Source: Hemibagrus wyckioides
Taxonomy: Eukaryota; Chordata; Actinopteri; Siluriformes; Bagridae
DNA: 64,000 nucleotides
NCBI RefSeq assembly: GCF_019097595.1
Contig: NC_080716.1
Coordinates: 15,400,901 to 15,464,900, forward strand
Reading direction: 5' to 3'
Under the pieces are notes generated by a model. That model was not told the DNA's origin, made no database searches, and was given only the letters and a program-made list of their open reading frames with translations. Shown piece after piece: positions 31,023 through 42,425 of the stretch. A program made the position numbers and the translations under genes. Each line of letters starts with the position of its first letter. Positions within the stretch are counted from its first letter, which is position 1.

Positions 31023-31917
31023 TATATTGCTAAAAATGGATTAACATTTTGCCTACAGTATAAAGCCTACAGTCATGTACATGCAAAAGGAGAAGTAGTA
31101 AATGCAACAGGAGAGTTCCGTTAGACTCCTAGTCCTGGAATATACTCACCGATAAGTTTTCTGTCTCTCCTTCAACTGTGCCTTTCTATGAGCCAGCTCC
31201 TGAGGCAGGATCTCATCAGAGAGCCTTTTAGCTTTGAAGGAAAAAGAGAGAAAGAATCCACCATTGGAAATCCTGAGCTTGAATTAGGGTGAGATAATAT
31301 CCTTTCCCTGGGGCAGTTGTAAGGACTGACCTGTGCTGTCGCGTACTTCTATTTTAATGTCCCCCACTAACCAGCAGTAGCAGGGGAAGGTTTGTGGGTT
31401 TCCCCCTCCTGGTGGTGTGACTTTTACGTAATTGCAAAACCAGTTGTCTTCCAAAAAGTACTTCTGCTTCTCTAAGCGTACAAGGATCACACGACCCAGA
31501 GGAGCTGAGCTCCGGACTATGTAGTCATCAACCTGTAGAAGGTTGAGATAAGGTTGAAAAGAAAGACAGTTTGTGTATACTTATGATAAACAATCCCTGT
31601 TAAAAAGAACCAGTTTAATAATGCAGTTTAACACGAATGAAAGAGCCATTACTGGGGCCTTCAGAAAGTTATATTGCTCAGTTAACTCTATCCTTAGTTG
31701 TAAGTTTATAAAAGCATATATTCATACATAGCAACATATTCAGATATATTCAGACCTCTACACTCTCACTCACCGCGCCTCTACATAGATCCAGGCCTGG
31801 TTTGTCCAGCAGTGTTCTCTCACTCTCTCCATTTTCCCCCACCAGGGTGACATACACATAGTTATTAGTACCTGAGTACTCTAAGGTGCCTGTAGCCACT
31901 GTCACTTTGTACTCCAT
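23694..31917 (-). CDS. Lipoxygenase gene, 14 exons, intact (copy A)
   Basis: A non-heme iron dioxygenase of polyunsaturated fatty acids. Exons: 31774-31917, 31331-31532, 31150-31231, 29171-29293, 28882-28988, 28495-28667, 26265-26408, 25982-26185, 25807-25893, 25451-25620, 25218-25339, 24800-24900, 24148-24318 and 23694-23873. All introns are GT-AG and phases agree, giving 2010 nt or 669 residues plus stop. The exon sizes (for example 202, 82, 123, 107, 173, 87, 170, 122, 101 and 171) fit the vertebrate ALOX pattern. The N-terminal PLAT domain begins [16 protein letters not shown]. Iron ligands: H366 and H371 (HLLRTH), H546, N550 (QHAATNNG) and the C-terminal I669 (SITI). It resembles ALOX12/ALOX15B/ALOXE3-type enzymes. 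I cannot assign positional or stereo-specificity, and an ALOXE3-like isomerase activity is possible. PELP1 remains lie beside it. Confidence 0.93.
26459..27090 (+). mobile_element. hAT fragment in the intron between exons 6 and 7 of copy A
   Basis: Begins with a hAT-like end (CAGAGGTGGGTTGTAACG), passes through TACTT-rich terminal sequence and contains a transposase N-terminal scrap (CTGTGTTCACCAAAACCGAC, then [13 protein letters not shown]). It is absent from the matching intron of copy B, so it inserted after the copies split. Confidence 0.65.
30509..30704. repeat. (GATA)n/(GACA)n microsatellite in intron 3 of copy A
   Basis: About 195 bp of GATA units with GACA interruptions. ORFs across it are artefacts. 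Confidence 0.95.
30870..31025. repeat. (TA)n microsatellite in intron 3 of copy A
   Basis: A long uninterrupted TA run at about 30936-31021 with imperfect TA repeats before it. Confidence 0.95.
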
Positions 31918-33265
31918 CTGCACACACAATTCACATCAACTCTGGTACATAAAACTGACCATGAGATTGCAGTATCTCACAGCTGATCATTTCAATTTAA
32001 AATGGTTGATTTCACAATTTCAAATGAAGTTTTTTTTTCTCACTCAGAAACCCAAAAGCATGTCTATACACACATGGCTACATCTTCACACAGGTTTAAG
32101 GAGAAATGTTGAAATTCCTTAGAACATATTGTTGACGAATGTACCAGAAATACTTTAGAGTATGCAATGCTTATTAATGACTTGTAAATTGCCAAAAATA
32201 CAATAAATTGGCACCACCATGCCAGCATCAAAAACAAAATAAATATTTAGTGCTAGCTGTGGGTGTGTGTGAATATTTTGGAAATAATGATATTCAGCGT
32301 TCAATTAAATAACATATATTTATGTGATTTTGTATGTATAATTTAATTACTTATTTATTTACACTTAATAATATATAGAGATAATCTCCCAATTTCCAGT
32401 TAGTATAGTTTAAATCAGCTATAATTCAAATAGACAGCCAAACTAAAGTAAGAACACAAAGAGGCACAGTTGTACAGTTAGATATACACTATAGATATTA
32501 TAGATATTAGTATAGATTCTGAAAGGGAAAATAAATATGAAAGGATTCAGATGATGAGATTTGAATACTGTTCTGTTACAGTATTCTGAGATCATGGTTA
32601 ACTCACCACATTTCCATTTAGTTTATATTACCTACATTAACCTACACATGCAAAATATCTCTGCTATTACACTGGTTGTAACATCCACAAGGTTTGGTGT
32701 CTTCAGTGGCTTAAGCTATAGAAACCCTGTTATACTAAAATCAATACATTCTACATCTGGATGAAATACGTTGCTGTTTGCAATAGCAGAATCTTAAATC
32801 AAAACAATATTTACCTAGTAATCCTTGTTAGTGAAGACTTTTCGTTTACTTTAGCCTGTCTCCACTGCTTCCTTCCTCTGACTTTTGTACAGTCTGTATG
32901 TTTTTTCTAGGTTTATCTCAGCATACTGCTATCAAACATACAACTTCTGCAAACTGAGTTTTCCCCCACTCTCTCACTCTCTTCTGTGAAGTTGTTGCTC
33001 TTTTCAGCCCTCCTCTTTCTCTCTGTATGGTTACACCCTACAGTTGGGTTAACACTTTTTTTTTCATGTGTGTTATCAGAAAATCTACAAACCCCCACCC
33101 CACCTCATGCATTCCTGTTTATGTAAATGACATTCTTTTTTTAGCTATGCTTTCTCCTTTTCAGGAAGTATACTATACCAGGGTCAGCAATATGTAAATT
33201 TTTATCAGACCTATGCAAAGCAGTATTTTTAAGAGGCATAAATTTAATTATCTTATTGAATTACA
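31918..33265. promoter_or_regulatory. Upstream flank of lipoxygenase A
   Basis: Noncoding. 31918-32840 aligns in inverted orientation with 57660-58633 upstream of copy C, so the presumed promoter was duplicated with exon 1. I see no TATA box at a convincing distance, and a 5' untranslated exon could lie here. Confidence 0.4.
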
Positions 33266-33640
33266 TACATGGCCAAAAGCATGTACACAATGGAAATCAC
33301 ATATGCTGAACATTTGATTAGTCACCACTTTGCTGCTGTAATAAGCTGCAGTCATCTGGGAAGGCTTTCCAATAGATTATGGAGATTTACTGTGTGTTTA
33401 TTCAGCCTCAAAGGTATGAGTGAAGTCAGGCCTGATGTGCAGTCAACATTCCAGTTTATCCCAAAGTTATTCAGTAGGGTTGAGCTCAGGGATCTGTGCA
33501 GGATACTCAGGGTTCTCCACTCCAGCCATTGCTCCAGCCATGGATCTCACTTTGTGCTCAGAGGCAACTCATGCTGAGTTAAGCATTATGCATTGTGCAG
33601 TATCAGCATGGAAATCATGTTATATGTTCAGTATTTACAT
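33266..33640 (-). mobile_element. Degenerate Tc1-like fragment
   Basis: A terminal-like CATGGCCAAAAGCATGTACA and transposase-derived sequence (AGGGTTGAGCTCAGGGATCT corresponds to 70-92 of the first Tc1) with many changes. Confidence 0.6.
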
Positions 33641-36064
33641 TTACATATTTTACAAGCTCATTTGCATCTGGCAGACACTCATTACAGTGCTTTGTGATCA
33701 ACATCAAAACAATATCTTTATGCTAGTAGTAGTTTACTGTTTTCTTAAGATGCTTATATAGTGGGTCATTAAGTGTTTACTCTTCTGTGTGATAAATGCT
33801 CTCTGGTAGGTGGGGACTGAGCAGTTTTTGTGTTTTGGTTTCAAATCATGTTTTAAATCACAGGCAGCTACCAGTGTAGAGAATAAACCATCTGAATGAT
33901 GTCAAGGGAAGACCTGCCAGGACCAAGATGTAGTCTAGTCTGATGACAGGGGACTGAACAAGAACTGGAGTGGGCTAAGTAGAAATAAATACTGTTCTAT
34001 AGGACAAACTTTCCTGACCATGTAACATCAGTAACATAAGCAAACCATGATAGCTGTATAGATGTTTGTCCAGAACTCCAACAAGCTTTTCTGCACTGTC
34101 CAATAGAGTGATGACAAGAGCTTTATGTGTCCAGTAAACAATCTGAAGTATGAATTATTTATTATTTTTATTACGGTATTTATGTTGTAATTTATTTCAT
34201 AATATGGTAACAATAATTCAGCTTAACTGTGAAATAAATAGCAACAGACTAATGAATAGCATACAAGGTGAAAATATGGCACATATTACATGGTTTGAAC
34301 ACTGCAGAAAATGATATCCATATTTTTATAAATTTGTGCAACAAAACATACTTTTACAATAGTTATAGTTTTAAATTAAATAAAATGAATGTGGCAATCT
34401 ATGTGGCACTAATGTGTTTTTAACATGGTGAAAAAGGTTAATAAAGTAAAATAATGTCCTGTGAACCATGAGATCATGGTTAATATTAAACACAAGGGAT
34501 GACTTGCATTTGCCTGTTCGTAGGGAGTGTTCTGAAAAGCAGCATAGTGTTAGGAACACCCAGCTCTGTCATATCACTGTTTGCTGGTTACTAAACCTGA
34601 ATGAATGATGGGTTAAATGAACTGTAGGTTCAGTATGACATCTTACATTCCATTACTATTTTCCACGTGACCTATTTCATCAGAGCTTTTACACTGTGCA
34701 AACACTGTCTTTGTTGTCACACAGTGAAGTCCTTCTGGTTTATAGTAAGATCCACACAGTGTTTTACTACTGTGACGCAAACCTTTTAGTGCAAATGAAA
34801 ACCACTTCACGTCACAGTGAAACAAAGCTGTCTGTTTGTTGATAGTGTGACCAGAAATACGTACGTTTTTTGGTGTGCCAAAAAAAGAAGTGCCAAAACT
34901 TAAACACAACTGAATGAGTAGATAATAGCTTAGTAAAGCTCAAACCTAGTCCAGGTTAAACCCTTTGCTGTGCTTATCATTACATACAAATTCACTGATG
35001 TTAATGTTTAAGAGTACACAATAAGCTGGAAAACAGAGACTGGATACGGAACAAACCTTCAGTCATACAATAGGTACACACAATAGCTAGAAACACTTCA
35101 TTATGAAATCTCACAATGGTTGTAAGATGAGCAAGGCCCAACCCTTTCCCCTCTTACACATGCATCACTAATGCTTTTGTAGAACCATGGATGTCACTTT
35201 TGCCATTTTGTAAGTAATCCAATGTTTGTTAAAAGAGTGTCAGCAGAGTTAAGCGTTTTCTCTAACAAACAGTTTTGTCACTTGTTACACTGCTGAAAAA
35301 GTTTTACCTTGTTTATGCTCTTACATGGCACATGAATAACCACAAATTTATCTTGTCAGACTAGCATCAGTGACCATTAAGATAACAAAATATCTCATTG
35401 TCACGAAAAAATAGGGGAGTCTGAGTGTATGAGTCCAGCAGCATATGAAAAGATGTTTTTGGCTCATCTGTTAAGGCCTTGTTATGTGGGCATATGGAGT
35501 CCCATGAGGTTCAGAGCTTCACACCTATCCTTTACATGCCACATTATCCTCCGTGGGAAAAACAGGGGGAAGGTCTAAAAACTTTACACAGTAATCTTAG
35601 AAACACATCACATATCATTGTCAGTGGAAGAGGTCTGATATGGAGGCTTATTTGATGCTGAAGGAGGGAATAGGGATTTATTCTGAGACACCTTAAGGAA
35701 GAAAGTAGTGTTCATCCAAAAATCCCAGTCATTAAATCATTTATTTTAAAAGCTATACCCCACTCTCAAAATATGCTACTTAATGAAACTCCCTAACTTA
35801 GTACATTCCCTAACTGTGACCTTTGCCTTCAGGGTTCAGTGGGCTTTTATGCACATACTCTGGAACCGTCCAACAACTCATATACACATTCTCTAGTAAT
35901 AAAATTCGTCTAAATAATTAGTGTAATAATTAATGATATATTATTTTTGTATTTAGTTATAAAAAATGCAATTAGTTTTTTTTGCTTTTAATTGTCTTTT
36001 GTGATCATTTAACAGAAAAAAGTACAGGTGTAACAAATGATAGTACAAAAGAGAAGGTTTTACT
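33641..36064. other. Intergenic sequence without recognised features
   Basis: About 2.4 kb of AT-rich DNA with no domain-bearing ORF and no repeat that I can name. Confidence 0.5.
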
Positions 36065-38528
36065 TTAAGAATGTGAGTGAGAGGCACCGTGGTCCTCATC
36101 GTCTGGGGGGCAGTCCACAAAGTCAGCCAACATGGAAGCCATGCCCTGTCATCCAGCTGGGAGATAAAGTAGTAAAGTTTTACTAAACAAATCAGCAAGA
36201 TGAATTAGCATTAAAGCAACAGCGCATTACAAAACTAACAGTGCCAGAACTGCCTGTAGCCAGAGTTTACATATCTTCACAGTACATAGTATCAACACTT
36301 AATCCATGGATAAACACATTCATCTTGTTTTACTCCCAGAGAAAGTCGGCTTTTTTTACTTTACTTGAAGTTGTTTTTTTAAACATACTAAAAGTCTTAA
36401 TGACTACAGATGATAACATTCAGTTCATTACTGGTGCTTTGCTGAAATTAGGGAGATTTACCTTTTTTTCTCACTGTTTTGTTCAGACACCTCTCCTTCT
36501 TCAAGGTCTTCCATTTTCCTCTTTGTCCCTCGTGCCTCTTTCTCCTCTGCCTGCACCCTTTCAACCATCTCTTTCTCTGCTGTCTCCACGACTTGCTGCA
36601 AGGCAGTGTCCAGTATTTCCTCTTGTACTGCCTCTGCACTTGGCTCATTATCTCTGACCTCTATAGCCACTTCCTGCTCCGGACACTCTGAAGGTATCCC
36701 AGAATCCTCTATGGTTCCTCCATGGGGAACATGCCCCCTGCCCCCCCTCTTCTTGCCCTTCCATCATTACTTCCCCCTCCTCTGCACCAATTACATCCCT
36801 CGAATTGTCGGCTTCCAAGGCCTGGATCTCTTCCTCATCGTCCTCCTCTTATACTTCTTCTTCTTCTTCTTTTTCTTCCTCATTATCCTTGTCATCAAAG
36901 CCCTCAAATTCTCCATTTTGGTAGTACCCAGCACGAAATTCGTCTTCATCCTCATCATCTTCGTCCAGGCCTTCTTCCTCTTCCTCCTCCTCTCCCAGTT
37001 AATTTTCGTCCTCCATCTCCTCCTCCTCCTCCTTATCATCATCAGTGCTGTTGATGTTGATGACATTCTGGTCCTGATCATTGGCAGCCGGCTGGCGGCT
37101 GGACTGTGCTAGTTGGTTCTGGAGCTTCATGTGTAAGGACAGTCCAAGCTGACTTGGCTGCCTCCTTGTGAAGGTTGCATCAAAATTTGCTGTAGCTGCG
37201 CACCAACAGGCAGAAGTGCTGTCAATCATGCCAGCTCAGCTGCCTGAGCAGAGCAGGAGAGCAGCAACTCACCTTGGGCTCCAGTGACACCCACTGGTGT
37301 AGAAAGGACAGGAGGACCTAGGGGCATGTGGTTCTCCAAGGAACTCAGGAGTGAAGCATAGTCTAAGCTCAGAGGATGTCAGGAAGCAAAAGAAGGCCCT
37401 GGTGCAGGTGCCCCCAGGAGTGTAGGGTGACCATGTAATGCAAATGCAAGCACGTTTAAAGCAATGCCATAGCTTATGTCTTCTTGATTTTAGATATCTG
37501 GATAGTAAAACACCCTCTAGAACTGCTATAAAAATAAGCAAAAAGAACATGCTGTTTATCTTTGTTTAGCTTTGACCATTCTCATTAAATAACAGTATTT
37601 TGTAATAATATTTTCTTTCAAGAATATAACTGCAAGCTATTCTGTGGGATCAAAACAAATGGGATATTCTTCATTGCCCACATGCATCAATGATCCTTGG
37701 CCACCCGTGACCATGTCACCCATTAACTTGTTCCACTTTTGGTAGGTACTTACTGTATGCATACCTGGAACCCCACAAGACCTGCTGTTTTGGAGATGCA
37801 CTGACTCAGCCAAAGTAACTCAGATCCATACAACTTTTCAATTGTTTCCGCTTCCAAGACATCAACTTTGAGAACTCACTTTTCACTGTCTGCCTAATAT
37901 ATCCTACCCATTGACAGATGCCACTGCAATGAGATAATAAGGGTCATGATAATATTATGAGGGCTTTTTTCAGTGTAAATTTGTAACAAATGATCTTTAA
38001 AACATACAATGTTCTTAATGCCGACAGCCAGGGCACGGCACACTAAATTAAGGACATGCTGAATTTGAAGATGCACTGAGGTGGCTGGATCAATGCTACA
38101 AACAAGATAAACACACAAAGATTTGTCTTTGGATCAACTTTCATATACAAAGATTAAGCATGTTTGTCATGACAAAACTATTTTCAAGCAGGTCAACATT
38201 TAGTAAAATTATTTAATTGCTACATTCATACAAATATATAAATAAATAGATAGAAATAGCATTACCAGATTAATACATACTTCCAATGAAGAAGAAGAAA
38301 CCATGGCAATGAAAAAAGATGTATTCATAGCTAAGCTATTCAGCATATCTTATAGGTTCATTAGTTACATGGTTTGAGAAAGCAAACATACACACCTGAG
38401 TGTATGTTTAAGAGCCAGGCACACTGCTCTGTAGTGAAGGCATAGCTGAAGAATCAGCAGGGGATCAACGTCATCCAGCAGAGGAAAGGGCAGCCCTACT
38501 CCTGGACCCTCATACTGCATGGTTTCTT
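36065..38528 (-). pseudogene. pelp1: PELP1 remnant, several exons, middle missing
   Basis: Recognised pieces in order on the minus strand: exon 38396-38528 (YEGPGVGLPFPLLDD), in-phase exon 38008-38095 (SIDPATSVHLQIQHVLNLVC), a Pro/Ala-rich part near 37190-37420, VININSTDDDKEEEE before an acidic tract (36790-37080), TKRKMEDLEEGEVSEQ (about 36463-36640), and the last exon 36065-36145 (MLADFVDCPPDDE). Human PELP1 has EGPGVE, VPVQEILDFICRTLSV, VININSSDEEEE and MLADFIDCPPDDE in this order. The first exons and the rest of the RIX1-type region are missing, and the acidic tract has in-frame stops (for example after EEEMEDEN), so I call it a pseudogene. A spliced functional form is unlikely but not excluded. 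Confidence 0.82.
37783..37952. repeat. Dispersed repeat, copy 1 (inside the PELP1 remnant)
   Basis: Contains GTTTTGGAGATG and CTGCCTAATATATCC(T/C)ACCCA..ACAG(A/G)TGCCA, shared with 42196-42425. It lies in the gap where PELP1 exons are missing. Confidence 0.6.
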
Positions 38529-38671
38529 CTGAGGATTTTAAACGTAGACTCTAGAAAAATGCTTTGACTTCAGGCCAGTTAACTTGTAAAGTGTTTGGCT
38601 GTGTTCACTTTCCACTTTGTGTCATTTTAAGTGAACATGTTGAACATAAACCTTTAGTTCTCTGTCAAACA
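38529..38671. other. Short spacer between the PELP1 remnant and the DIRS element
   Basis: No feature recognised. Confidence 0.4.
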
Positions 38672-41541
38672 TTCGCTCGTTATCTCACTATGGGAAATGC
38701 CTCAGGCTTGCACCTCAGTGGTTAAACGCGATACTTATGACAGGAAAAGGCTCCCTTCCCGCCTTTCCCTGATGAAACAACTGCTTCCCACCCTACCAGC
38801 ATGTGTGGCAGAAATTAAGCGGTCATGGGACAAGCCCTTCTCTCACAGAGTGACCGTCAAGGGTTACTCTTCACTAGATGTAAACAAGATGGAGGAGCTT
38901 GGGCTTTCAAACCCCCCCACGGTAGAACAGCCAGTGGCTCACCACCTGCACCTGAACAGGCAGACCACTTTCTCTTCTTCCAGTCCCACCCTCCCTGGAA
39001 AAATGGACTGCTTCCGTGTATCAAAAATTTTATAAATCAACAGCGCTAGCCGTGCGAGCCTGATGCTGATGACCTATCAAGCCGAGCTTTTGGAGGAGCT
39101 GGGCACTCAGCTAGACTCTGGGAATCCAAAGCCAGTGGTTTGGGAGGAAATCTGTAATATTACAGACCTCAATCTACGTACTTCATGTGGCACTGTGCAG
39201 AGCTAGGGCCATTCGTTGGCTCTCGGCGCTGCAGGTGAGAGGTTGCTATGGCTTAACCTGTCGAGCATCGGGGACAGAGAGAAAGTAGATTTCCTTGCAA
39301 CCCCGGTAGACTCCAAGGGTTTATTCGGCCCAGCCGTTGAGGCGATGAGACAAAAGTAAAAGTATGCAACCTTCAAAAGTAAGGTGAGGCATTTGATGTC
39401 TGCTTGCCACGAAAGAAAACACTGCGCCCTCCTGCTCCACCGCGGCCCATCCCTCCGACCCAGAAGAGGAGATTTTTAAGTGTGCCTAGAATTGTGAAAC
39501 CCCAGGGCGCAGAGCAGTTGGCCCGCCCCCCGGGTGCTCCAAGTGCTAGCAAACCGTGGGGTAAGCAGTCATTTAGGGTCGCTGCAGCTAAATCTAGGTC
39601 CACTCACCCATCTAACAAGAAGAAGAGAGATACCTAGAATGCAGTCTCCTCAGGGGAGGGACAGACAGCACCAATGGTTCTCTGTGATGTCCTCCCCTGA
39701 GTCCACCACACATGTTCCCCCACCCACGAAAAAGCGGAGAGTGTGGATTATGGACAACATTGTTCTAGATTGTGTACAGGGCTGTTTGCAATAAAACATG
39801 TTCAAGTGCAGAAAACCACCAGAAGTATGTGGTCTGAGAAAGTTAAGCACAAGTTCACAAGTGTTTTGTTACAAAGCACTTCAAACTTTGGGTTTAAAAC
39901 CAATAATATAAAATTGTTATCTGTTGCATCCATGCTCTTCGCCGAGGGCACAGAGACACACAAACAAAAAGTCACTGAACCGAGAATTAAATCGGTCTCT
40001 GGGCCGGTCAGATCCTGGCTGTTTTTTTTCTGGCTACTAGATAGCGCCAAAAGACCATCTATGGATCTATGGTTCAACAAAACCAGCTTTAAACTAGCTC
40101 TCTGACAGGAGGCTTGGAGAGTATGTTCTGCACATCCTTGGGTCCTGGCGACTGTAACAAAAGGTTACAGGCTGCAGTTTGCTATAAAAACCCCCTACTT
40201 TCAATGGGATTATAGCATCTGTAGTAACAGGCGATTCAGCTCAGGAAAAACAGCTGTAAAAAGAGTTTCGGTGGGGGAAACTCAGAAAGGCTTTTACTCC
40301 TGTTATTTTCTCATTCCAAAGAAAGAAGGGGGTCTATGCCCGATATTGGATCTACTTGCTCTAAACAAGCACTTGAGAAAATACAAATTCGGAATGCTCA
40401 CGATCGGTGTGCTCACTCACTCGATTTGCAGGGGTGACTGGTTTTCCACGGTCAATCTCAAAGATGCTTACTTTCGTATAAGCATTTACCCCATGCACAG
40501 AAAATATCTCATATTTTCCTTTCACAGCGAAGTGTACAAATTTGTTACTCTTCCATTTGGGCTGAGCCTAGCTCCACACGTATTCAGCAGGTGCATAGAG
40601 GCAGCACTGTCACCACTAAGACTCAAGGGTCTCAGGATATCTACCTATCTAGACGATTATCTGGTATCTGTCTCGAGAGCAGGTGGAGCAGGACACAGTG
40701 ATGCTCACGTGTCACTTAATGAGTCTGGGATTCAGAATCAACTATGTCAAGAGCTGATTGACTCCATCTCAGGAGATGGAATATCTGGGTCTATGTATAG
40801 ATTCAGTGACATACCACGCTACGCTCTCAGATAGGAGAGTTACGCCGTTTTATCAGTGTCTGGCTCAGTTTCACAAGGGAAACCTGGTGCCATTCAAGAC
40901 ATGTCTCCACTTGATGGGCATGATGGCTTACTCGCTGTCAGTGGTCTCGCTGGGTTTACTCAGGATAGGGTAACCCACCACTTCCAGCGGTGGTTGCGGC
41001 GAGGCGTCTATGTCCTCTCCATCATCTCCCACGCCGAGTGAAAGTAACGAAGGAATGCTTGGAGGCTCTTCATCAGTGGAGAGGCCCCTCCCTTTTTCAT
41101 TCGGGGACTCCATTAGGGGTCGTTCAGCTACAGGGAGTGCACTGGGACCTGTTGTCGCAAGTGGGCAGCCAAATATTTCACACCCATTCAGTGCGACTCA
41201 ACCTCCCGTGAGAGTCTGAATTTGAATGTGCTCGGGTTTCCACAGGAAGTTATAAGCACTATCCAGAGTGCTAGCGCTCCAGCAGCATGCTCTTTATATG
41301 ATCGCAAGCTGCACATTTTTAAAGACTGGTGCACGCGCAAAGGAGTTATTCCTTTTTAATGCTCGGTGATTGACATTCTTTGTTTTTCACAGAGCTTAAT
41401 GGAAACTGGTAGGGCATTTTCCACTATTAAAGTTTACCTGGCTGCCATGTAGACTTGGCACATAGGCTTTGAAGGAGCTTCCGTTGGACGGCATCCCCTC
41501 ATCTCACATGAAGGGAGTGAGACGTCTGAGACCAATGGTGT
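38672..41541 (+). mobile_element. DIRS-type retrotransposon, degenerate and 3'-truncated
   Basis: DIRS elements integrate with a tyrosine recombinase instead of an integrase. A gag-like part (38697-39640) has ERLLWLNLSSI in a shifted frame. The RT at 40271-40834 has PILDLLALNKHLRKYKF, LPFGLSLAPHVFSRC and YLDDYL. RNase H-like sequence follows in several frames (VTKECLEALHQW, 41040-41210). The recombinase N-terminus lies at 41270-41541 (RAFSTIKVYLAAM, then GRHPLISHMKGVRRLRP), where the element is broken by an inverted-repeat element. Several frameshifts and stops make it inactive. Confidence 0.87.
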
Positions 41542-41925
41542 AGTGCAGGGTATATGCAGGTATATGGCATATACCCACTTCTTTATCAGTCGGCTTTGCA
41601 TATACCCACTTCTAAACCCCCTCTGATGCACATCATTCAGTTGTGTCCTGCATTAGCAAAAATCATGAAAGATCAGATCACATGAGTAGCTAACCCAATT
41701 AAATTGTGAATAAATGCAAATATTCCCTAAAAACACCCAGTAAAGACAGTGATGCGTTCAGGACTGAGGTGACGGCTTCCCTTGAAAGAAGATAGCAACT
41801 GCCCCATCCCCAACAATCTGAAAATACCCAAAGCCATTGGATCAGAGCACTGTCAATCATTACCTGATTCGCTGCCTGTCATTTTAGCAATGTTCAACGC
41901 CATTTCAATTTAAAAACCCTGCACT
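41542..41925. mobile_element. Short inverted-repeat element (MITE-like) ending the DIRS
   Basis: 10-bp terminal inverted repeats, AGTGCAGGGT (41542-41551) and ACCCTGCACT (41916-41925), with an internal palindromic TATGGCATATACCCACTTC region and no coding. Probably a non-autonomous DNA transposon. Confidence 0.65.
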
Positions 41926-42195
41926 GGGTTAACTTAAGAGAGTATATATCACTGTGGTTTTCAGGAATATGTTGTAAAATGTATATTTTTGTTCATTACA
42001 ATTAACTAAATATTGTTATATTTTACATATTGTTTTAAATATATTGTTGAATTCATTGAATGATGATGATGCTTGTTAAAATAAACTAATCTCTGCCTAA
42101 AACACCATGTTTGCCTTATCTTGAATATGTCTTATATTCATGCATTAGGCCTGTGTAGGATCAGTAAAATTTGCAAAAAAAAGAGCGGCAGTTTT
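41926..42195. other. Intergenic sequence
   Basis: AT-rich, nothing recognised. Confidence 0.4.
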
Positions 42196-42425
42196 GGAGA
42201 TGATCTGATCAAGTCATCTAGCCATCACTATCTGGCCATTGTCAAACTCGCTCAAATCCTTACTCTTGCACATTTTTCCTGCTTCTAACACATCGACTCT
42301 GAGGACAAAATGTTCACTTGCTGCCTAATGTATCCCACCCACTAACAGGTGCCATGATGAGGAGATAATCAGTGTTATTCCCTTCACCTGTCAGTGTTCA
42401 TAATGTTATGTCTGATCGGTGTATA
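42196..42425. repeat. Dispersed repeat, copy 2
   Basis: Related to 37783-37952 and ends CATAATGTTATGTCTGATCG followed by GTGTATAT, a widespread fish repeat ending. Confidence 0.6.

Noticed and set aside
36791..37081. Acidic minus-strand region first taken for a LINE ORF1
   Set aside because: VININS followed by an acidic run and MLADFVDCPPDDE downstream identify it as PELP1.
36722..37112. Plus-strand Pro/Leu-rich ORFs
   Set aside because: Antisense of the PELP1 acidic tract.
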